Source: Nitrosotalea devaniterrae
GTDB taxonomy: Archaea; Thermoproteota; Nitrososphaeria; Nitrososphaerales; Nitrosopumilaceae
DNA length: 64,000 bases
Assembly (NCBI GenBank): GCA_900065925.1
Contig: LN890280.1
Coordinates: 922,451-986,450 of the forward strand
Direction of reading: 5' to 3'
Both the position numbers and the translations under genes were made by a program. The notes under the pieces are model-generated. The model was not told where the DNA came from. It was given only the letters and a program-made list of their open reading frames with translations, and ran no database searches. Positions 23,076 to 32,824 of the stretch are shown piece by piece (the stretch's first letter is position 1; each line of letters starts with the position of its first letter).

Positions 23076-24584
23076 TTAGAAAAATGAATCTAGTCCAGCC
23101 TTTGCCTTTGGTGTTTCTTGTTGTTCCAAGAACTTGTTCATCTTTTCTCCCATGCCTTTTGCAGCTGTAACTTTGCGTTTTCCTATCCAATAATACGTTT
23201 CATCAGTTGTATCTTTTGCAATCAAGACAACCAGTTTTCCAAAATCTTTTCTTCCAGTACGGCCCTTTCTTTGTACATAACGAATTGAGCTTGGTACATT
23301 ATCAAAAAATACCACTAGATTAACTTCAGAAATATCTAGGCCTTCTTCTCCAACTCTAGTTGCAATAAGCACCTTGTATTCTCCATCTCTGAATTTTTGT
23401 ATTGTCTCAATCTGTTTTTTTTGCTTGAGTCCTGTTTCACCAGCCTTTCCGATTAAAAATCCGGCAGGAATTCCAATCTCGTTTAGTTTTTGATGTATTA
23501 CATCAACTGAATCCCTATAGCTTGTAAAGACAAGTGCTTTTCCAGAAATTCCTTGCAAAACTTCTCGTAACTTGTCTATCTTTGAATGTTCAATTCCTTT
23601 TGACTGGGCTTGTTTTGCAAGTCTTACTGCTTTGCCAAAGTTCAAGTCGTTTTCAAACAAATCTCTGATGCCAACGCCTTTCTTTTCTTGTGTTCTTTCG
23701 CAGAATCTAAGAAAAGATGTAACTCCATGGGATTCAAATACATTTAGTGCATGTATCAGCCGTATTGCAGTAAACAAAGGCTTGGCTGCACGTCGGTTTT
23801 GTCGCAAGACAAATTCTCGTACACGCAAAAGTTCAGACATTGACCTACTACCAGAAAGATTCAATCCTAGTTTTTTGAGTTCCAAGTATCTTGAATCAAT
23901 GGTATCTTTGATCAATGCTTGAATCTCTTTCATCTCAGGTGAAAGTTCTACTGTAATCCACTGAGTTTCAGTCTGTTGTACATATGGGCTTACATCAGGA
24001 CTTTCTTCAGTTCTTTGTGCAATGCTTGCAATTTTTAGTATCTTTATCATCTCTTCTGCCTTTTGTTTCTCACTTGGCAATGTGGCAGTCATGCCAATTA
24101 TTCTCACATCCATATTTGAAAAACGCTCTGCAATTCCAGAATATGCATAATCACCAACTGTTCTGTGAGCTTCATCAAATATTACTAGAGAAAACTGACC
24201 GGGCGATACAATTTGTCTATCAAGATCATTTTTTACAATTTCAGGTGTTGCGCAAATTACGCTGTTTATCCATAATTTTTTTCTTTTTGCAAGAAGATCT
24301 TCACCAGTAACTAGTGCAACATCATCTATTAGCAAATTATTTTTTAAAAATTCATAATGTTGGTGAGCCAAGACTCGAGTTGGGGCTAAAAACAACACCC
24401 CTCCTTTTCCACGTGACAAAAATTCTGCAATAACATGCAATGCAACCGTAGTTTTCCCAAGTCCTGTTGGAAGTACAATTAAACAATTCTCAGACATGGC
24501 CTGTTTTGCCAAGTTGTTTTGATAATCCCTATGCTCTATGCTTGATTTTTTGATGTACTTGTGTTCTACGAAATTGCCACTCAA
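23076..24584 (-). CDS. Hef/FANCM-type superfamily 2 helicase (no nuclease domain)
   Basis: 502 residues. Q-motif region, Walker A PTGLGKT, APTRVLAHQH, DEAH in VIFDEAHR, MTATLP, and the C-terminal helicase domain with LVFTSYRD, VGEEGLDISEVNLV and QRKGRTGR. The helical insert between the domains fits archaeal Hef, which restarts stalled forks. Euryarchaeal Hef carries an XPF nuclease domain; here it is absent, as in thaumarchaeal and crenarchaeal forms. The last eight residues, KAGLDSFF, look like a PCNA-interacting (PIP) motif with Lys in place of Gln. Confidence 0.88.
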   Translation of the reverse strand: MSGNFVEHKYIKKSSIEHRDYQNNLAKQAMSENCLIVLPTGLGKTTVALHVIAEFLSRGKGGVLFLAPTRVLAHQHYEFLKNNLLIDDVALVTGEDLLAKRKKLWINSVICATPEIVKNDLDRQIVSPGQFSLVIFDEAHRTVGDYAYSGIAERFSNMDVRIIGMTATLPSEKQKAEEMIKILKIASIAQRTEESPDVSPYVQQTETQWITVELSPEMKEIQALIKDTIDSRYLELKKLGLNLSGSRSMSELLRVREFVLRQNRRAAKPLFTAIRLIHALNVFESHGVTSFLRFCERTQEKKGVGIRDLFENDLNFGKAVRLAKQAQSKGIEHSKIDKLREVLQGISGKALVFTSYRDSVDVIHQKLNEIGIPAGFLIGKAGETGLKQKKQIETIQKFRDGEYKVLIATRVGEEGLDISEVNLVVFFDNVPSSIRYVQRKGRTGRKDFGKLVVLIAKDTTDETYYWIGKRKVTAAKGMGEKMNKFLEQQETPKAKAGLDSFF

Positions 24585-24678
24585 TAATCCATGTTTGGCA
24601 ATATCGAGGTAAAAAGCTTGTTTGGAACAAAGAGTTGAGCTCTACTTTCTTTCCTTTTCACTTTGAAAATTTGTAATC

Positions 24679-24685
24679 TTATATT
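24679..24685 (+). promoter_or_regulatory. TATA box of dCMP deaminase gene
   Basis: TTATATT is centred 26 bases before GTG 24708, which gives a start MSKSFDRPTWDEYF that aligns with the deaminase family. Confidence 0.55.
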
Positions 24686-24707
24686 GAAGCGCGATACAGT
24701 TTCTGAT

Positions 24708-25244
24708 GTGAGCAAGTCATTTGACCGTCCTACTTGGGATGAATATTTCATGCTCCAGGCGGAGCTTGCAAAGTTACGATCTAATTGTATTACAAGGCAG
24801 GTCGGGGCAGTAATTGTACGAGACAATAGGCAGATTGCTACAGGGTATAACGGAACTCCGCCCGGAGTCAAAAATTGCTTTGAGGGAGGCTGTAAAAGAT
24901 GTCAGCTTAGAATGGAAGGCAAAGTTGCCTCAGGGGAAGGCTTGGATAGATGCCTGTGTAACCATGCCGAAGCAAATGCCATAATGCATTGTGCTATACT
25001 AGGGGTAGGGTCTGGCACAAAAGACGCTACAATGTATACTACATTTATCACATGTCTAGAATGTAGCAAGATGGCAATAACAATAGGAATCAAAAGAATC
25101 GTATGTCTTGGGAGCTATCCTGAGACAGATTATGAATTGTTGCACGAAGCCGGACTGCAAGTAGTGGTTCTTGACAGAAATAGAATAAACTATTGGATAA
25201 AGGTACTTTTAGAAGAACCGCATGCAAATCTCATACCAAAGTGA
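24708..25244 (+). CDS. dCMP/cytidine deaminase
   Basis: 178 residues from GTG 24708. Zinc-dependent deaminase making dUMP for dTTP synthesis. RPTWDEYFMLQAELAKLRS is the usual deoxycytidylate deaminase start; the zinc site is NHAEANAI (His, catalytic Glu) and TCLEC (two Cys); extra Cys residues in GGCKRCQ and RCLC suggest a second zinc, as in T4 dCMP deaminase. It precedes polB by 8 bp, linking nucleotide supply to replication. Confidence 0.88.
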   Translation: MSKSFDRPTWDEYFMLQAELAKLRSNCITRQVGAVIVRDNRQIATGYNGTPPGVKNCFEGGCKRCQLRMEGKVASGEGLDRCLCNHAEANAIMHCAILGVGSGTKDATMYTTFITCLECSKMAITIGIKRIVCLGSYPETDYELLHEAGLQVVVLDRNRINYWIKVLLEEPHANLIPK

Positions 25245-25252
25245 TGATGTAA

Positions 25253-27805
25253 ATGTCAAATGCAGTAGAAGAAGTAACAACCACTATGCCACCTGCACTA
25301 TTGGTGTCGGCAGCATATGATGGTCTGAAAAAATGTGCGATGCTAAAGTTTTATGAACCACAATCTAAAACGCTCAAACTTTGGTATGACAACACTGGAC
25401 ACAAACCATACTGTTACTCAAAACTAGATCCTGAAGAATTAAAATTTTTGTCAAGCAGAACTGACATTTTAAAACTTGAAAGTGTCAAGCTACAAGATTT
25501 GATAAAAGACCGCTTGATTGACGTGACAAAAATTACTGTAACAGACCCTCTTGCAATTGGTGGAACGATGACTGACAAGAGCATAAGAAACATCATGGAG
25601 ACATGGGAATCTGATATAAAATATTATGAAAATTATCTTTATGATAATCAGCTAATTGTTGGAAGATATTACACATTAGATGACGGCAAGCTCAAGGAAT
25701 ATTCATACCAAATACCAGATGAGGTCCAGCTTGCACTCAAAGGCCTGTTGTATGACAAAGTAACAAACATTGGCATGATTGATACAAAAGAATTTCAGAA
25801 TCACATCACAGAATGGGCAAATCTTCTCAACCAGCCAGTGCCAAACATACGACGAATTACGTTTGATATTGAGGTAGAGTCTGAGACAGGAAGAATTCCC
25901 GATGCAAAAGTTGCTGATAAAAAAATTACAGCCATAGGATTTTGTGCAAGTGATGACTTCAAAGCAGTCTTTGTACTAAAAAGAGCAGGAATGCCCCTGG
26001 GAACTGATGAGCTTCCAAAGGATGTCAAAATAAGTTTCTATGAAGAAGACAAAGAAGCAGATATGCTTCGAGACGCATTCAAGATTTTAGAAAATTATCC
26101 ATTTGTGTTGACATTTAACGGCGATGAATTTGACATGCCTTTCATGTATAACAGGGCAGAAAGGTTAGGTGTTCCACTAAAAGAAATTCCATTGATAATG
26201 ATGCGCGACTCTGCCACGCTCAAAAGAGGCGTGCACATTGATTTGTACAGGACATTTTCAAATCGTTCATTTCAAATCTATGCGTTTTCGCACAAGTACA
26301 ATGATTTTTCACTGAACAGCATCTGTGAAGGACTGATTGATGAATCAAAGACAGAATATGAAGGAGAACTAGAAGATCTTTCACTATACGAGCTTGCAAA
26401 CTATTGCTTTAACGATGCAAGAATTACGCAAAAACTTACAAGTTTTAACAATGATTTGCTGATGAACCTGCTTGTTGTCATTACAAGAATTGGCCGCATG
26501 CCAATTGATGACATATCAAGAATGGGTGTATCACAATGGATTCGAAGTCTGTTTTATTATGAACACAGAAAGTACAACTATTTGATTCCAAGACGTGATG
26601 AGCTTGATCTAAAATCTGGAGCGGCATCAACAGAAGCTGTAATAAAAGACAAGAAATATCGCGGCGGTCTTGTGGTAGAGCCAACAGAAGGAATTCACTT
26701 TAACGTATCTGTCATGGACTTTGCAAGCCTGTACCCAAGCATAATCAAGGTAAGAAATCTATCCTATGAGACAGTACGATGTATTCATGACGAATGCAAG
26801 ACAAACATGATACCGGGTACGACCCACTGGGTTTGCACCAAGAAAAATGGTCTTACTGCCACATTGATTGGCTCGCTAAGGGATTTACGTGTAAACTATT
26901 ACAAGAGTTTGTCCAAAAACCCTAGTCTTTCTGCAGATCAAAAACAATTGTATACTGTAGTAAGCCAGGCGCTCAAGGTCATTTTGAATGCAAGTTATGG
27001 TGTTATGGGCGCTGAAATATTTCCGTTATACTGTTTACCTGTTGCTGAAGCCACCACTGCAGTTGGAAGATACACCATCTTGGAGACAATTGAAAAATGC
27101 AAGTCAGTTGGAATCCAAGTGTTATACGGAGACACTGATTCATTATTTTTGAAAGCACCGTCGCAAGAACAAGTACACGGTGTAGTCGAATGGGCAAAAA
27201 CAGAATTTGGTGTAGACCTTGACTTGGACAAAGAATATCGTTATGTTGTATTTAGTACAAGAAAGAAAAATTATCTCGGTGTGCAAAAAGATGGAAAGGT
27301 AGATGTCAAGGGATTGACAGGGAAGAAATCTCACACGCCGCCATTTATCAGACATCTCTTTTATGAAATATTAGAAATCTTGTCCCATGTACAAAACGAG
27401 CAAGAGTTTACCCAGTCAAAGACAAAGATTGGTGAAATGATATCCGGATATGCCAAGAGATTAAAGGCAAGACAAATCCCTCTTGCAGAACTTGCATTCC
27501 ACGTAATGATAAGCAAGGCGCCTTCTGAATATGTCAAGACAATACCACAGCACATCCGTGCTGCCAAGCTGTTAGAACCAATACGCGAGATAAAAAAAGG
27601 AGATATCATAGATTATGTGAAGATCATCAACAAACCAGGGGTAAAACCAGTAGAGCTTGCAAGACCTGATGAAGTGGATACTCCAAAATACATGGAATTC
27701 ATGGAAAGTACGTTTGACCAGATCTTGTCTTCGATGGACCTTGATTTTGCAAGTCTGATTGGAGAGCCAAAACAGACTGGATTAGACCAGTTCTTTTGGA
27801 AGTAG
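25253..27805 (+). CDS. polB: Replicative DNA polymerase B
   Basis: 850 residues. 3'-5' exonuclease motifs: FDIEVES (Exo I), TFNGDEFDMPF (Exo II), and a later YCFNDA (Exo III). Polymerase motifs: DFASLYPSII (A), ILNASYGVMG (B) and YGDTDSL (C). The C-terminus KQTGLDQFFW is a textbook PIP box (QxxLxxFF) for binding PCNA. Length is normal for an archaeal PolB; no intein. It is co-transcribed with the dCMP deaminase gene. Confidence 0.96.
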   Translation: MSNAVEEVTTTMPPALLVSAAYDGLKKCAMLKFYEPQSKTLKLWYDNTGHKPYCYSKLDPEELKFLSSRTDILKLESVKLQDLIKDRLIDVTKITVTDPLAIGGTMTDKSIRNIMETWESDIKYYENYLYDNQLIVGRYYTLDDGKLKEYSYQIPDEVQLALKGLLYDKVTNIGMIDTKEFQNHITEWANLLNQPVPNIRRITFDIEVESETGRIPDAKVADKKITAIGFCASDDFKAVFVLKRAGMPLGTDELPKDVKISFYEEDKEADMLRDAFKILENYPFVLTFNGDEFDMPFMYNRAERLGVPLKEIPLIMMRDSATLKRGVHIDLYRTFSNRSFQIYAFSHKYNDFSLNSICEGLIDESKTEYEGELEDLSLYELANYCFNDARITQKLTSFNNDLLMNLLVVITRIGRMPIDDISRMGVSQWIRSLFYYEHRKYNYLIPRRDELDLKSGAASTEAVIKDKKYRGGLVVEPTEGIHFNVSVMDFASLYPSIIKVRNLSYETVRCIHDECKTNMIPGTTHWVCTKKNGLTATLIGSLRDLRVNYYKSLSKNPSLSADQKQLYTVVSQALKVILNASYGVMGAEIFPLYCLPVAEATTAVGRYTILETIEKCKSVGIQVLYGDTDSLFLKAPSQEQVHGVVEWAKTEFGVDLDLDKEYRYVVFSTRKKNYLGVQKDGKVDVKGLTGKKSHTPPFIRHLFYEILEILSHVQNEQEFTQSKTKIGEMISGYAKRLKARQIPLAELAFHVMISKAPSEYVKTIPQHIRAAKLLEPIREIKKGDIIDYVKIINKPGVKPVELARPDEVDTPKYMEFMESTFDQILSSMDLDFASLIGEPKQTGLDQFFWK

Positions 27806-27919
27806 GCCATTCTTACATTTTGATCGATTTTTGACAGAAGATGTGACTTGGCTTGTGCCTAAAAACCTAAAAATTGGTCAAATGTTTACACTTGGGTGTC
27901 AAGACTCACATCACTATAA

Positions 27920-27926
27920 TTTATAT
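27920..27926 (+). promoter_or_regulatory. TATA box of small Cys-rich gene
   Basis: TTTATAT is centred 27 bases before the ATG at 27950, supporting the small gene as real and leaderless. Confidence 0.55.
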
Positions 27927-27949
27927 GCAAAGTTGTAGAAATTACAACT

Positions 27950-28117
27950 ATGCGAAAAGATTCATGTAGAAACTGCGGTGTAACCATGCAGGAATTTCAA
28001 CGCTGCACTATATGCAGCGTAGTAAACCAGTTTGTATGCACCCACTGCAGAAGACCAAGTGATGAACAAATACACATGGAATGTAGTCCGATCGCAAGAC
28101 AAGTCATATACAATTAG
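27950..28117 (+). CDS. Small double zinc-knuckle protein
   Basis: 55 residues. Three CxxC pairs (CRNC, CTIC, CTHC), a further single Cys and a His in IHMEC fit two zinc sites. A well-placed TATA box supports expression. Function unknown; likely a binding module. Confidence 0.7.
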   Translation: MRKDSCRNCGVTMQEFQRCTICSVVNQFVCTHCRRPSDEQIHMECSPIARQVIYN

Positions 28118-28302
28118 CTCTGTTTTCAAGACAAAAAAACTCTAGTTCAAAGATTTTCCTTGCGGTATGGATACATTACAATTCCAGGCCCAAAAAAAGA
28201 GGTTTTTTTGAGAACCGATAATTTTTACCAATCTCTGAAAAATTCTAATTTTTTTAATTTACAATATCGTCAAGATTTGAAATATTATTATACCAGCACA
28301 AA

Positions 28303-29193
28303 ATGATGAGCCTTACCCAAATGAGTTTTCTTGATCTATACATGAATCGAAATCCGTTGATAACAAGTCCAAGTGAAGACGGGGAAGTATCTGCAATAGT
28401 TTATGGAATACCATTTGATTCAACACATTCCTTTAGACCCGGAACAAGATTTGGCCCAGATGCAGTACGACAAGCCTTTAACAATATAGAAATATTTTCA
28501 ACAAGATTTAACGTAGATTTGGAAAGTGTAAACATCGAGGACCTTGGAAACACATACCACACAGTAGTTGCAACAGAAGTACTTGACATGATTGGAAAAA
28601 TAACTACAGAACTTGCAGAAAGAAACAAGCAGATGATAATTCTCGGAGGAGAGCACTTGATTACATATGGAACATACATGGCATTTCCAAAAGAGACTGG
28701 CTATATCGTATTTGATGCACATTATGATTTAAGAGATGAATATGCAGACATCAAACTAAGTCATGCGGCATATCTTCGAAGAATAATAGAAAAACGAGGT
28801 GCAGAAAATATTGTTCACGTTGGTGCAAGATCATTTATAAAAGAAGAACTTGCATTCAAGACAGAACACAAGGTAAATGTAGTTACAGACAAGGACATCA
28901 GGGAAGGAAGAGGTCCAAAGATGGTAAAAGATTTCATGTCAACTTTTGATAAAATCTATGTAAGCATTGATCTTGATGTACTAGACCCAGCATTTGCACC
29001 CGGAGTTGGCAACCCAGAAGCGATGGGAATCACCTCACGAGAACTATTTGACATGATATACGCACTAGAAGATAACACAATACGATGCATGGATATAGTA
29101 GAACTGTGTCCTTCATATGATAACGGTGCAACAGCATCGGTTGCAGCAAAGCTAATGTCCGAAGTCATTGCAATGAATCTGTCCCGCAAGTAA
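28303..29193 (+). CDS. Agmatinase/arginase (ureohydrolase) family enzyme
   Basis: 296 residues. Two-Mn2+ ureohydrolase signatures: GGEHLIT, DAHYDLRDE and SIDLDVLDPAFAPGVG. The length and the start (FGIPFDS-like VYGIPFDSTHSFRPGTRFGP) fit agmatinase, which makes putrescine and urea; arginase or guanidinobutyrase cannot be excluded from sequence alone. Followed after 27 bp by a TPR gene in the same direction. Confidence 0.87.
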   Translation: MMSLTQMSFLDLYMNRNPLITSPSEDGEVSAIVYGIPFDSTHSFRPGTRFGPDAVRQAFNNIEIFSTRFNVDLESVNIEDLGNTYHTVVATEVLDMIGKITTELAERNKQMIILGGEHLITYGTYMAFPKETGYIVFDAHYDLRDEYADIKLSHAAYLRRIIEKRGAENIVHVGARSFIKEELAFKTEHKVNVVTDKDIREGRGPKMVKDFMSTFDKIYVSIDLDVLDPAFAPGVGNPEAMGITSRELFDMIYALEDNTIRCMDIVELCPSYDNGATASVAAKLMSEVIAMNLSRK

Positions 29194-29220
29194 CTTAAGG
29201 CAGAAGCGCAATACAAAATT

Positions 29221-29451
29221 GTGGAAGAAAATATTTTAGATCTTGTAAAAAAAGGAAGTCAGTTCATACTAGATGGAGATTTTGAAAAAGCCTTGAGTTA
29301 TTTTGAACAAGCAATCATTATAACGCCAAATGATCCTAACTTGCTCAACAAAAAAGGCGTTGCACTGCGAGGTCTTGGAAGATATGACGAAGCCTTGGAA
29401 TGTTTCAACAAATCATTGCAACTTGACCCAAGAGATTTGGACTCGTCTTGA
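29221..29451 (+). CDS. Small TPR-repeat protein
   Basis: 76 residues from GTG. Two tetratricopeptide repeats: LDGDFEKALSYFEQAIIITP and LGRYDEALECFNKSLQLDP. A protein-protein adaptor. It abuts the stop codon of the convergent thrS gene exactly (29451/29452). Confidence 0.82.
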   Translation: MEENILDLVKKGSQFILDGDFEKALSYFEQAIIITPNDPNLLNKKGVALRGLGRYDEALECFNKSLQLDPRDLDSS

Positions 29452-31302
29452 TTATACCATTATCTGTGGTCTTTTTGCCACACTACGGCCCATGTTTATT
29501 CTCATAAACGGTTTTTCTTTGGTCTCTTCTCGTATACTTGCAATAAATTCATCAACTGAAAGATTTTGAGGATCTTTTGATTTTCTGTCTCGAATTGACA
29601 GTATTTGTGAATTTGCCTCTTTTTCGCCTATTACGATGATATATCGTATCCATTCTGTTTCTGCATCCCTGATGCTTTTTCCTACACTTTCATTTCTGTC
29701 ATCTACATCTACACGGATGTTGTTTTCTGTGAGTTTGTCTGCAAGTTTTTCACAATGATCCAAAAATTCTGGTTTTACTGGAATTAGTCTTACTTGGGTG
29801 GGGGCAAGCCATAGTGGAAACATTGGTTTTCTTCCTTCCCTTTGGTCTTTTGCTGCCTTTTCTAATAATGTGTATATCACCCTCTCAATTGCTCCACTGG
29901 GAGAATTGTGCAATATGATTGGGTTTTGAGACTTGTTTTCAGAATCGGTAAAATCAATGTTATACCTATGTCCATTTTCTACATCAATTTGGTCAGTTGA
30001 GAGGGCTGATGCTTTTCCAAGATTATCTACATAGTTAAATTCCCATTTTAGTACGAAATAGAAGAATCGTTCCTTCCACATCTCGACAAGTACAGGCTTG
30101 CCAAGTTTGGCTACAATTTCTTCAATTAATGACTTGTTTTCATTGTAAAACTCTTCTGTAAATCTAATTGCCATCTCATAATCTGTTTCATCAATGCCCA
30201 GTCCTTTTATGACATCGCGTGACAAGTCAAATCTTTTTCTGAATTCTTCTTTTGCTTGATTCATGTCAGCACACATTGCATGACAATCAGGCATTGTAAA
30301 AGCGCGTAGTCTTCGAAGACCTACTAGTTCTCCAGACTGTTCTCTTCTGAAACTATATCTTGTAAGCTCGTATAATTTTAGTGGTAAGTTTTTGTATGAT
30401 AACTGGAAATCTTTTGCCATCAAGAACTGTCCAAAACATGCTGCAAATCTCAAAAAGAGATGTTTTCCTTCAGAATCTATGCTGTATTGACGTGCAGGAA
30501 ATCGGTGGAAGTAACTTTCCATGCTAGGATGATGTGAGTCATACATGATTGGAGTTTCAACTTCAAATCCTCCATACTCCATCACTTTGTCTGTGACATA
30601 TCTTTCGATTAGTGATTTCATTAGTCTGCCGTTTGGATAAAATCGCATGTTGCCTGCATCTGATGCTGGCTCGTAATCTGCAATGGCTAATTTTTTCATC
30701 AGTTTTACATGTGGCGGAGGCTCATCTACTGCCCTTTTTTTAGCTGCCTCATATTTTGCAAGCACCTCAAGATTTTGATATTTTGCAAAATTGAATTTGT
30801 CAATGTCATGTAATTTTCCATCCGGAGTAAGTATGTGCCAGAAAGACTGGATCTTGGATTCTGCCTTTAATGCGTTGGATGAAGATTCTTTTTCTTCTCC
30901 TGCCGTAATTGTTTTAGAATTTTCAGCAAGTGGGTGTCCTTTTACTTGGAGTTTGTATGATTTTGTCCATCCAAATGGGGCTCTTGACACCTCAAGGCCT
31001 AGGGCATTTTTTTCCATGTCTTGTAATAGCAAAAGTGCCGTAGTAGGTGATGCAAGTTTTGAGCTCAGATGAGCATATGGGTATAGTAATAATTTGGCAC
31101 ACCCTATTTTTTTCATTGATTCTGAAATTTCAGTAATTGCCCTTTTTGCAACATCTGCATTATCTGACTCTTCTACTGCAACAAATGCAACAACAATCTC
31201 TTCGAATCTTTTTGATTGAGGATCAAGATCTTCGGCAGATTTTATTTCCTTTTTTACTGGAGTATATTCGATATAATCACAATGTAACTGCAATATTCGC
31301 AT
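29452..31302 (-). CDS. thrS: Threonyl-tRNA synthetase, archaeal type
   Basis: 616 residues. The N-terminal ~140 residues (MRILQLHCDYIEYTPV) are the archaeal editing domain related to D-aminoacyl-tRNA deacylase, which removes Ser from tRNA-Thr. The class II core has motif 2 around RYSFRREQSGELVGLRRLRA, zinc ligands in AACFGQF and PDCHAMC, and motif 3 with IERVIYTLLE; the anticodon-binding domain follows (WLAPTQVRLIPV). Complete length. Confidence 0.96.
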   Translation of the reverse strand: MRILQLHCDYIEYTPVKKEIKSAEDLDPQSKRFEEIVVAFVAVEESDNADVAKRAITEISESMKKIGCAKLLLYPYAHLSSKLASPTTALLLLQDMEKNALGLEVSRAPFGWTKSYKLQVKGHPLAENSKTITAGEEKESSSNALKAESKIQSFWHILTPDGKLHDIDKFNFAKYQNLEVLAKYEAAKKRAVDEPPPHVKLMKKLAIADYEPASDAGNMRFYPNGRLMKSLIERYVTDKVMEYGGFEVETPIMYDSHHPSMESYFHRFPARQYSIDSEGKHLFLRFAACFGQFLMAKDFQLSYKNLPLKLYELTRYSFRREQSGELVGLRRLRAFTMPDCHAMCADMNQAKEEFRKRFDLSRDVIKGLGIDETDYEMAIRFTEEFYNENKSLIEEIVAKLGKPVLVEMWKERFFYFVLKWEFNYVDNLGKASALSTDQIDVENGHRYNIDFTDSENKSQNPIILHNSPSGAIERVIYTLLEKAAKDQREGRKPMFPLWLAPTQVRLIPVKPEFLDHCEKLADKLTENNIRVDVDDRNESVGKSIRDAETEWIRYIIVIGEKEANSQILSIRDRKSKDPQNLSVDEFIASIREETKEKPFMRINMGRSVAKRPQIMV

Positions 31303-31406
31303 GTTTTGCTTTTGTTTGAATTGTTGAATTAAACTTTATGCCGCAAAGAACCCGGATTGATGATATACAATATTTAAAAACTTAGAACAGGTTTGCTAAA
31401 ACCATT

Positions 31407-31538
31407 CTATCTGCGCTTCATTTTCTCAAGCTTTGTAGTTATTCGAACTATTTTTTCAATCACTTCATCATTGCTTCCTTTTCCAGCCAAGAACTTGACT
31501 AGCCAATCAATCTCTTCATTGTTAAGTAGGTTTTCCAT
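31407..31538 (-). CDS. Tiny helical protein
   Basis: 43 residues: MENLLNNEEIDWLVKFLAGK, then a Lys-rich helix ending EKMKRR. Consistent with two amphipathic helices. It ends 104 bases beyond thrS upstream side and is convincing mainly by codon usage and clean ATG-to-stop frame. Function unknown. Confidence 0.5.
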   Translation of the reverse strand: MENLLNNEEIDWLVKFLAGKGSNDEVIEKIVRITTKLEKMKRR

Positions 31539-31580
31539 GAGGGATGTGATTATCAGGCATCCATAAGTATTTTCATGATG

Positions 31581-31847
31581 TTATACTGATTTTATTGTGA
31601 CATCGTCACGGTTGTAGAGTATCTTTTCAGATGTTATTGTGACAGTACAGTTTTGCTTGAATTTCATCTCTTTTTTGTTTCCTACTGAATCCTTGAAAAC
31701 TATGCTAGGCTCCTTGGTCAGATCTATTGAATACTGTGTTCCTTGCTTGAGTTTTTTTAATTCTTGGCAGCCTTTTAGGTCAATTAGCAAAGAGCATGCA
31801 ATTGAATTTGATTCTGAGACTGACATACAAGATTTTGTAATTGGCAA
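31581..31847 (-). CDS. Small beta-rich protein of unknown function
   Basis: 88 residues from TTG, or 81 from ATG 31826. Sequence appears beta-sheet rich (TQYSIDLTKEPSIVFKD, CTVTITSEKILY), with Cys residues in IACSLL and KGCQE. No recognised family. It precedes the tiny helical gene by 42 bases in the same direction. Confidence 0.5.
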   Translation of the reverse strand: MPITKSCMSVSESNSIACSLLIDLKGCQELKKLKQGTQYSIDLTKEPSIVFKDSVGNKKEMKFKQNCTVTITSEKILYNRDDVTIKSV

Positions 31848-31927
31848 TTATAAAAATGGTACTTCTTAAAAATAAATGCATGTCAGGAATGCAAACGTGA
31901 CACTTTTCCACTAAATGTGGTATGACA

Positions 31928-32749
31928 TTATCTGAATCTCGCATTATAGAACACAATTACAGATGCAATACCAATCAACATGACAGGAATTGCAAGAGGA
32001 AATTCTGGAATTGTATTGATAGTAATGTTTGATGTTTCCAGGGCATTTAGTTGTTTTATAGATGAGTTACCTTCTACAATCACTTGGCCCATCATCCATG
32101 GGTGAATGGTACAAAAGTAATTGTAATTTCCAGTGTTTAAGAATGTAAACTCGAATGTATTTGTTGACGGTATCACGCCACTATCAAATATTGAACCTAC
32201 ATCACATCCTGATACTTGAACTCCTTTTTGCACAGAGTATGTGCTGTGTCCTACTCCTTCTGATACCACAACTTCAAATGATTTTGAAGATGGTGAGACA
32301 TATGCCTCATAGACTAGCCTTCTAACATCTGCGTTTACGTTTTCTTCGGCATAGGGTTGGTTTTGTGCAAGCTTGGCATATGTTACACCTGTAAGTGAAG
32401 TGCGAACCATTACAGTAGGATCAACACTCTTGATATCCGTTGCAACTTGGATTGTCATGTGCGGTCCATTGCACAAACTGTTTACACTTGTAACGGTATG
32501 ACCAGTATAATCCGAGTTCTTCCAGGTTACGGTTGTTCCAGGTGCAACATGTAAGGGATTTGGAGAAAAACAGTTTGAGTTTGAAACACATGTGGCATTC
32601 TCACTAGAATTTGAACCCGCCTGAATGTCAACTTCTGACCTGACCTGAGCATATGCAGAAGATATGACAAGAATTCCAAATGTCATAAACATGAAAAGCA
32701 CTCCGCAAAATACCATGGGCAAATAACTCAATTTCATAATTTGTTCCAT
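31928..32749 (-). CDS. Exported cupredoxin (plastocyanin-like) protein with PEF-CTERM
   Basis: 273 residues from ATG 32749 (ATG 32737 gives MKLSYLPMV, also good; the upstream frame to 32824 is unlikely). Signal peptide then a blue-copper domain: VAPGTTVTWKNSDYTGHTVTS supplies the first His; FCTIHPWMMGQVIVEG supplies Cys, His and Met. A ~80-residue insertion lies between them. The C-terminus has IPEFPLAIPVMLIGIASVIV and basic residues, a PEF-type archaeosortase/anchor signal. Such membrane-held copper proteins probably carry electrons in thaumarchaeal ammonia-oxidation chains. Confidence 0.85.
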   Translation of the reverse strand: MEQIMKLSYLPMVFCGVLFMFMTFGILVISSAYAQVRSEVDIQAGSNSSENATCVSNSNCFSPNPLHVAPGTTVTWKNSDYTGHTVTSVNSLCNGPHMTIQVATDIKSVDPTVMVRTSLTGVTYAKLAQNQPYAEENVNADVRRLVYEAYVSPSSKSFEVVVSEGVGHSTYSVQKGVQVSGCDVGSIFDSGVIPSTNTFEFTFLNTGNYNYFCTIHPWMMGQVIVEGNSSIKQLNALETSNITINTIPEFPLAIPVMLIGIASVIVFYNARFR

Positions 32750-32824
32750 ACTGCGATATATCGTTTTATTGGTTTGCAGATTGTTATAGGAAAAATATAG
32801 AGACCGTGGTTGCAGATTAACCAC

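Noticed and set aside
28164-28205. AAAAAAA-GAGG-TTTTTTT hairpin before the agmatinase gene
   Set aside because: Poly-A/poly-T pairing is likely by chance in AT-rich DNA and there is no supporting context.
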